8,764 bases of DNA from an uncultured Lachnospiraceae bacterium (GTDB lineage: Bacteria > Bacillota > Clostridia > Lachnospirales > Lachnospiraceae). The translations under genes were made by a program, and so were the position numbers. The stretch lies in contig CAJOQO010000259.1 of the NCBI GenBank assembly GCA_905236545.1, positions 1 through 8,764 of the forward strand, written 5' to 3'. Numbering within the stretch: the stretch's first letter is position 1; the number at the start of each line of letters is the position of its first letter. Below the pieces are notes generated by a model. That model was given only the letters and a program-made list of their open reading frames with translations. It did not search any database and had not been told where the DNA came from. Shown piece by piece: positions 6,532-8,764 of the stretch.

Positions 6532-7113
6532 TCACTGTTCTTTCATTCCGGCTGCGTTAAACGTACTCATCACCTTCTCCGGCTGCTGCGTCAGCAGCGC
6601 GGCAGCCGCCTGCGCCGCCCGTTCAAAGGCTTCCGCCATGACTGTTCTCTCGGAGAAGGAAAAATGTCCCAGTACCCAGTCTGTCTGGGCATACGCCTCG
6701 GGCTGATGTCCGATGCCGATCCGGATCCGCGTAAACTGCTCGGTTCCGAGCATCTGGATGATACTCTTCATTCCGTTATGGCCGCCCGAGGAACCCTTCG
6801 TCCGGATCCGGATCCGCCCGGGATCCAGGCTGATGTCATCATACATCACGATCAGCTCCGACGAAGGATCCGCCCTGTAGTAGGCGCATGCTGCCTGTAT
6901 GGCTTCCCCGCTCAGGTTCATGAAGGTCTGCGGCTTCATCAGAAGCACCGCGGTTCCATCGATATTCCCGGTGCCGCACAGTGCGCGGAACTTCTCCTGC
7001 GTTACCGGGATCCGCCAGCGGTCCGCGAGTATATCCAGTGCTTCAAACCCGCAGTTATGCCGCGTCTTTTCATATTTACGGCCGGGATTGCCCAACCCCG
7101 CGATTATGATCAT
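6532..7113 (-). CDS. pth: Peptidyl-tRNA hydrolase
   Basis: This cytoplasmic enzyme cleaves the ester bond of peptidyl-tRNAs that drop off the ribosome and so recycles tRNA. The 193-residue protein has the full set of Pth motifs. GLGNPG (6-11) carries Asn9. The catalytic His19 lies in KTRHNCGF. KPQTFMNLSG (60-69) carries Asn66. MYDDISLDPG (90-99) carries Asp92. SSGGHNGMKSI (108-118) carries Asn113. The ATG overlaps the murF stop as ATGA, and GGAGG (7121-7125 on the minus strand) lies 7 nt upstream inside the murF coding end. Translation is therefore probably coupled to murF. The gene ends 3 nt before mfd. The pth-mfd pairing is widely conserved in Bacillota. The repeated GGATCC and ATCCGG words here come from Ile-Arg codon pairs such as RIRIR and RIRIG. 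Confidence 0.98.
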   Translation of the reverse strand: MIIIAGLGNPGRKYEKTRHNCGFEALDILADRWRIPVTQEKFRALCGTGNIDGTAVLLMKPQTFMNLSGEAIQAACAYYRADPSSELIVMYDDISLDPGRIRIRTKGSSGGHNGMKSIIQMLGTEQFTRIRIGIGHQPEAYAQTDWVLGHFSFSERTVMAEAFERAAQAAAALLTQQPEKVMSTFNAAGMKEQ

Positions 7114-8645
7114 GTCAGAGCCTCCACGATTCTTCCGAACTGCATATAGTGGCTGGCCTTGACCAACACCGTGTCATCCGCCCCGATCTCCTCATCCGCA
7201 TGGGCAAGAAATGCATCCACGCTTTCATACCAGGAGGCGGACAGTCCCTTCCCCGCGTTCAGGGCAGCCTCATACAGGGAGCGGGACATCGGTCCGATCG
7301 CGACGAGGTGGTCTGCGCACAGCGCCGCGTACGCACCGACCGCCTCATGCAGGGCAAGCTCATTTTCCCCCAGTTCTCCCATGTCGCCGAGCACCGCGCA
7401 TCTCCTTCCTTCCGCTTCTGACAGAACCCGGAGAGAGGACTTCATGGAAACCGGATTCGCGTTGTAGCAGTCATCGATCACCGTCCGGCTTCCGGCCTTC
7501 AGGATCCGGAAACGCCCGGATATGGTTCTGGCCGATTCGATTCCCTCCCGGATCTCGTCAAGGGTCATGCCGAAGCTCAGTCCGACGGCAGCGGCAGCGG
7601 CGGCGTTCGAACAGTTATGAATCCCGGGAACCGGTACCTTCACGTTAAGCTCTCCCGCCGGCGTACGGAGCGTGCATTCGCTGCCTTCGAAGCCCAGCGT
7701 CCGGATCGATGCGACCGTTACGCACCTGTCGTCCTCGAGTCCCTCCGGATACCCGGTCACCGGGCCGGCCGAAAGATCCCTCACCCCTTCCAGATGGCTG
7801 TCCACTCCAAAGAAGACAGGCTTCACGCCGCCGACCTCCTGCACACGCAAAAGCAGGTCATCATTCCCGTTCAGAAACACCTGCGCCCCCTCCGGCATCA
7901 GGTCAAAGACTTCCGTTTTGGCACGGAATACGCCTTCCCGATCCTTCAGATACTCCAGATGGCAGGTGCCGATATTCGTGATCACCATCCTTCCGGGACG
8001 CACGATCCGCGCGAGCGTGGTCATATCTCCGAAATGGCTCACTCCCATCTCAAGAACCGCCACCTCGTCCTCCGGCTCCAGGTTAAAAACGGTCAGCGGC
8101 AGGCCAAGGTCATTGTTGAAATTGCCCTCCGTCTTTTTCGTACGCAGCTTTACCGAGAGAACGGCTGCGATCATCTCCTTCGTCGAAGTTTTTCCGACGG
8201 ATCCGGTGATTCCGACTGTCGGGATGCCCAGAAGATCCAGATACCCCTCCGCAATCCTTCCCAGCGCAGCGATGGTCCGGTCAACCTTCAGAAAGGCTCT
8301 GGCACCTGTTTCCTTCGCACCGGCAAGCTCGTCCTCAGACGGCTTTCTCTCCATCAGCGCGCACACTGCTCCCTGCGCAAAAACAGACGGAATAAAAGCA
8401 TGCCCGTCCACCCGCGTTCCGGCAATCGCTCCAAACAGGGAGCCTTTTCCCGCTTTTCTGCTGTCTGTTACGATGGAAGAGATCTCTGTGTCCAGACAGG
8501 CCTCGTAAGCGCTTCGCGCCTTTTCTCCGGAGCACAGCACGAGATCCTGATCCAGAACGAGGCAGCTGCCGTCCTCCCCGGGAAGAGACAGGCAGAAGTC
8601 CCCCTGCGTCAATTCCACTATTTTTCTCAGTGTCATGCCTTTCAT
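7110..8645 (-). CDS. murF: UDP-N-acetylmuramoyl-tripeptide-D-alanyl-D-alanine ligase
   Basis: This cytoplasmic ATP-dependent ligase adds D-Ala-D-Ala to the UDP-MurNAc-tripeptide, the last soluble step of peptidoglycan precursor synthesis. The 511-residue protein has three Mur ligase domains. The N-terminal domain carries SSIVTDSRKAGKGSLFGAI (56-74). The ATPase domain has P-loop GITGSVGKTSTK (145-156), TEGNFNNDLGLPL (172-184), LEMGVSHFGDM (198-208) and RAKTEVF (241-247), whose Lys243 is the expected carbamylated residue. The C-terminal domain has SGRFR (376-380), DDCYNANPVSM (391-401) and LGDMGELG (419-426). It is 50-60 residues longer than E. coli or Bacillus MurF. The extra length lies partly in the N-terminal lobe (about 20-50) and partly near 285-310. 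The start at 8645 is set by AGGAGG (8653-8658) 7 nt upstream. Upstream in-frame starts would read through a tandem repeat. No promoter is visible, so the operon probably continues past the right edge. Confidence 0.97.
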   Translation of the reverse strand: MKGMTLRKIVELTQGDFCLSLPGEDGSCLVLDQDLVLCSGEKARSAYEACLDTEISSIVTDSRKAGKGSLFGAIAGTRVDGHAFIPSVFAQGAVCALMERKPSEDELAGAKETGARAFLKVDRTIAALGRIAEGYLDLLGIPTVGITGSVGKTSTKEMIAAVLSVKLRTKKTEGNFNNDLGLPLTVFNLEPEDEVAVLEMGVSHFGDMTTLARIVRPGRMVITNIGTCHLEYLKDREGVFRAKTEVFDLMPEGAQVFLNGNDDLLLRVQEVGGVKPVFFGVDSHLEGVRDLSAGPVTGYPEGLEDDRCVTVASIRTLGFEGSECTLRTPAGELNVKVPVPGIHNCSNAAAAAAVGLSFGMTLDEIREGIESARTISGRFRILKAGSRTVIDDCYNANPVSMKSSLRVLSEAEGRRCAVLGDMGELGENELALHEAVGAYAALCADHLVAIGPMSRSLYEAALNAGKGLSASWYESVDAFLAHADEEIGADDTVLVKASHYMQFGRIVEALT

Positions 8646-8652
8646 CTCGTAT

Positions 8653-8658
8653 CCTCCT
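8653..8658 (-). promoter_or_regulatory. Ribosome binding site that fixes the murF start
   Basis: AGGAGG lies 7 nt before the ATG at 8645. The murF frame stays open to the window edge, and an in-frame ATG exists at 8720, but that one has no Shine-Dalgarno. The shorter start is therefore preferred. Confidence 0.85.
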
Positions 8659-8660
8659 CC

Positions 8661-8719
8661 GATCACCAGTACACCCTGATTGCCAGTACGCCCTGATTGC
8701 CAGTACGCCCTGATCACCA
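8661..8719. repeat. 17-bp tandem repeat next to the murF ribosome binding site
   Basis: Three 17-bp units follow head to tail at 8661-8677, 8678-8694 and 8695-8711, with an 8-bp partial copy (GATCACCA, 8712-8719). Units two and three are identical (GATTGCCAGTACGCCCT). Unit one differs at three positions (GATCACCAGTACACCCT). The array ends directly against the GGAGGAGGAT of the murF Shine-Dalgarno region. Its unit is not a multiple of three, so it is probably untranslated leader. The remaining 45 bases (8720-8764) show no recognisable gene end or promoter. Confidence 0.92.
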
Positions 8720-8764
8720 TGCTGCAGCCACAGGGCTCCTTCGCTCCGACCCCCGAAAGTCTGC

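Noticed and set aside
6715..6830. Cluster of GGATCC and ATCCGG words as a possible repeat or binding-site array
   Set aside because: The words encode Ile-Arg pairs in conserved Pth segments and are explained by codon choice. Spacing is irregular.
5506..7149. A 547-codon open frame on the plus strand opposite mfd and pth
   Set aside because: It is antisense to strongly conserved Mfd and Pth motifs, rich in Arg, His and Leu, without recognisable domains. The same holds for the plus-strand frames at 3085-4284, 4294-5196 and 7617-8696.
8646..8720. MurF extended upstream to the ATG at 8720 or beyond
   Set aside because: No Shine-Dalgarno precedes 8720. The extension reads through a 17-bp repeat whose frame changes each unit, and MurF homologues begin near MTLRKI. 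The ATG at 8645 has an ideal AGGAGG.
1..8764. A hidden new defence, mobile or biosynthetic system
   Set aside because: Every long minus-strand gene is a recognisable housekeeping family in a conserved order. There are no transposase, integrase, toxin-antitoxin, nuclease or CRISPR signatures, and no gap longer than about 230 bases.

Overview
This window looks like chromosomal housekeeping DNA from a Gram-positive anaerobe of the class Clostridia, most likely a Lachnospiraceae-type gut bacterium. The basis is the gene order pth-mfd-foldase lipoprotein, a MurF ending in a KASHYMQF-type tail, a MscL with a C-terminal zinc ribbon, strong AGGAGG ribosome binding sites and a moderately high GC content. 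The genus cannot be told from the sequence alone.

Layout. At the left edge, mscL (76-531, plus strand) encodes a mechanosensitive channel and ends at a perfect 14-bp hairpin terminator (572-604). That hairpin also faces the genes arriving on the minus strand. Everything from 764 to the right edge is encoded on the minus strand, so transcription runs right to left: murF (8645 to 7110), pth (7113 to 6532), mfd (6528 to 2971), a parvulin-like lipoprotein (2851 to 1367) and xpt (1345 to 764). murF and pth share an ATGA overlap, pth and mfd are 3 nt apart, and the lipoprotein gene and xpt are 21 nt apart. The one larger gap, 119 nt between mfd and the lipoprotein gene, holds a near-consensus vegetative promoter (TTGAAG, 17 bp, TATAAT). 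The block therefore reads as a murF-pth-mfd operon entering from outside the window, followed by a lipoprotein-xpt unit that has its own promoter and may also receive read-through.

Function. MurF makes the UDP-MurNAc-pentapeptide for the cell wall. Pth recycles peptidyl-tRNA. Mfd removes stalled RNA polymerase and recruits excision repair. The lipoprotein is probably an extracytoplasmic folding factor of the PrsA/SurA kind. Xpt salvages xanthine. MscL relieves osmotic pressure. These are mostly independent housekeeping roles rather than one pathway.

I see no mobile element, CRISPR array, tRNA or rRNA, and nothing that amounts to a new multi-gene system. The most unusual signals are: (1) an acidic, low-complexity insert of about 110 residues splitting a degenerate parvulin domain; (2) a second, GTG start with its own strong Shine-Dalgarno upstream of that gene, placed in a hairpin loop; (3) a 17-bp tandem repeat directly against the murF ribosome binding site; and (4) the zinc ribbon on MscL.
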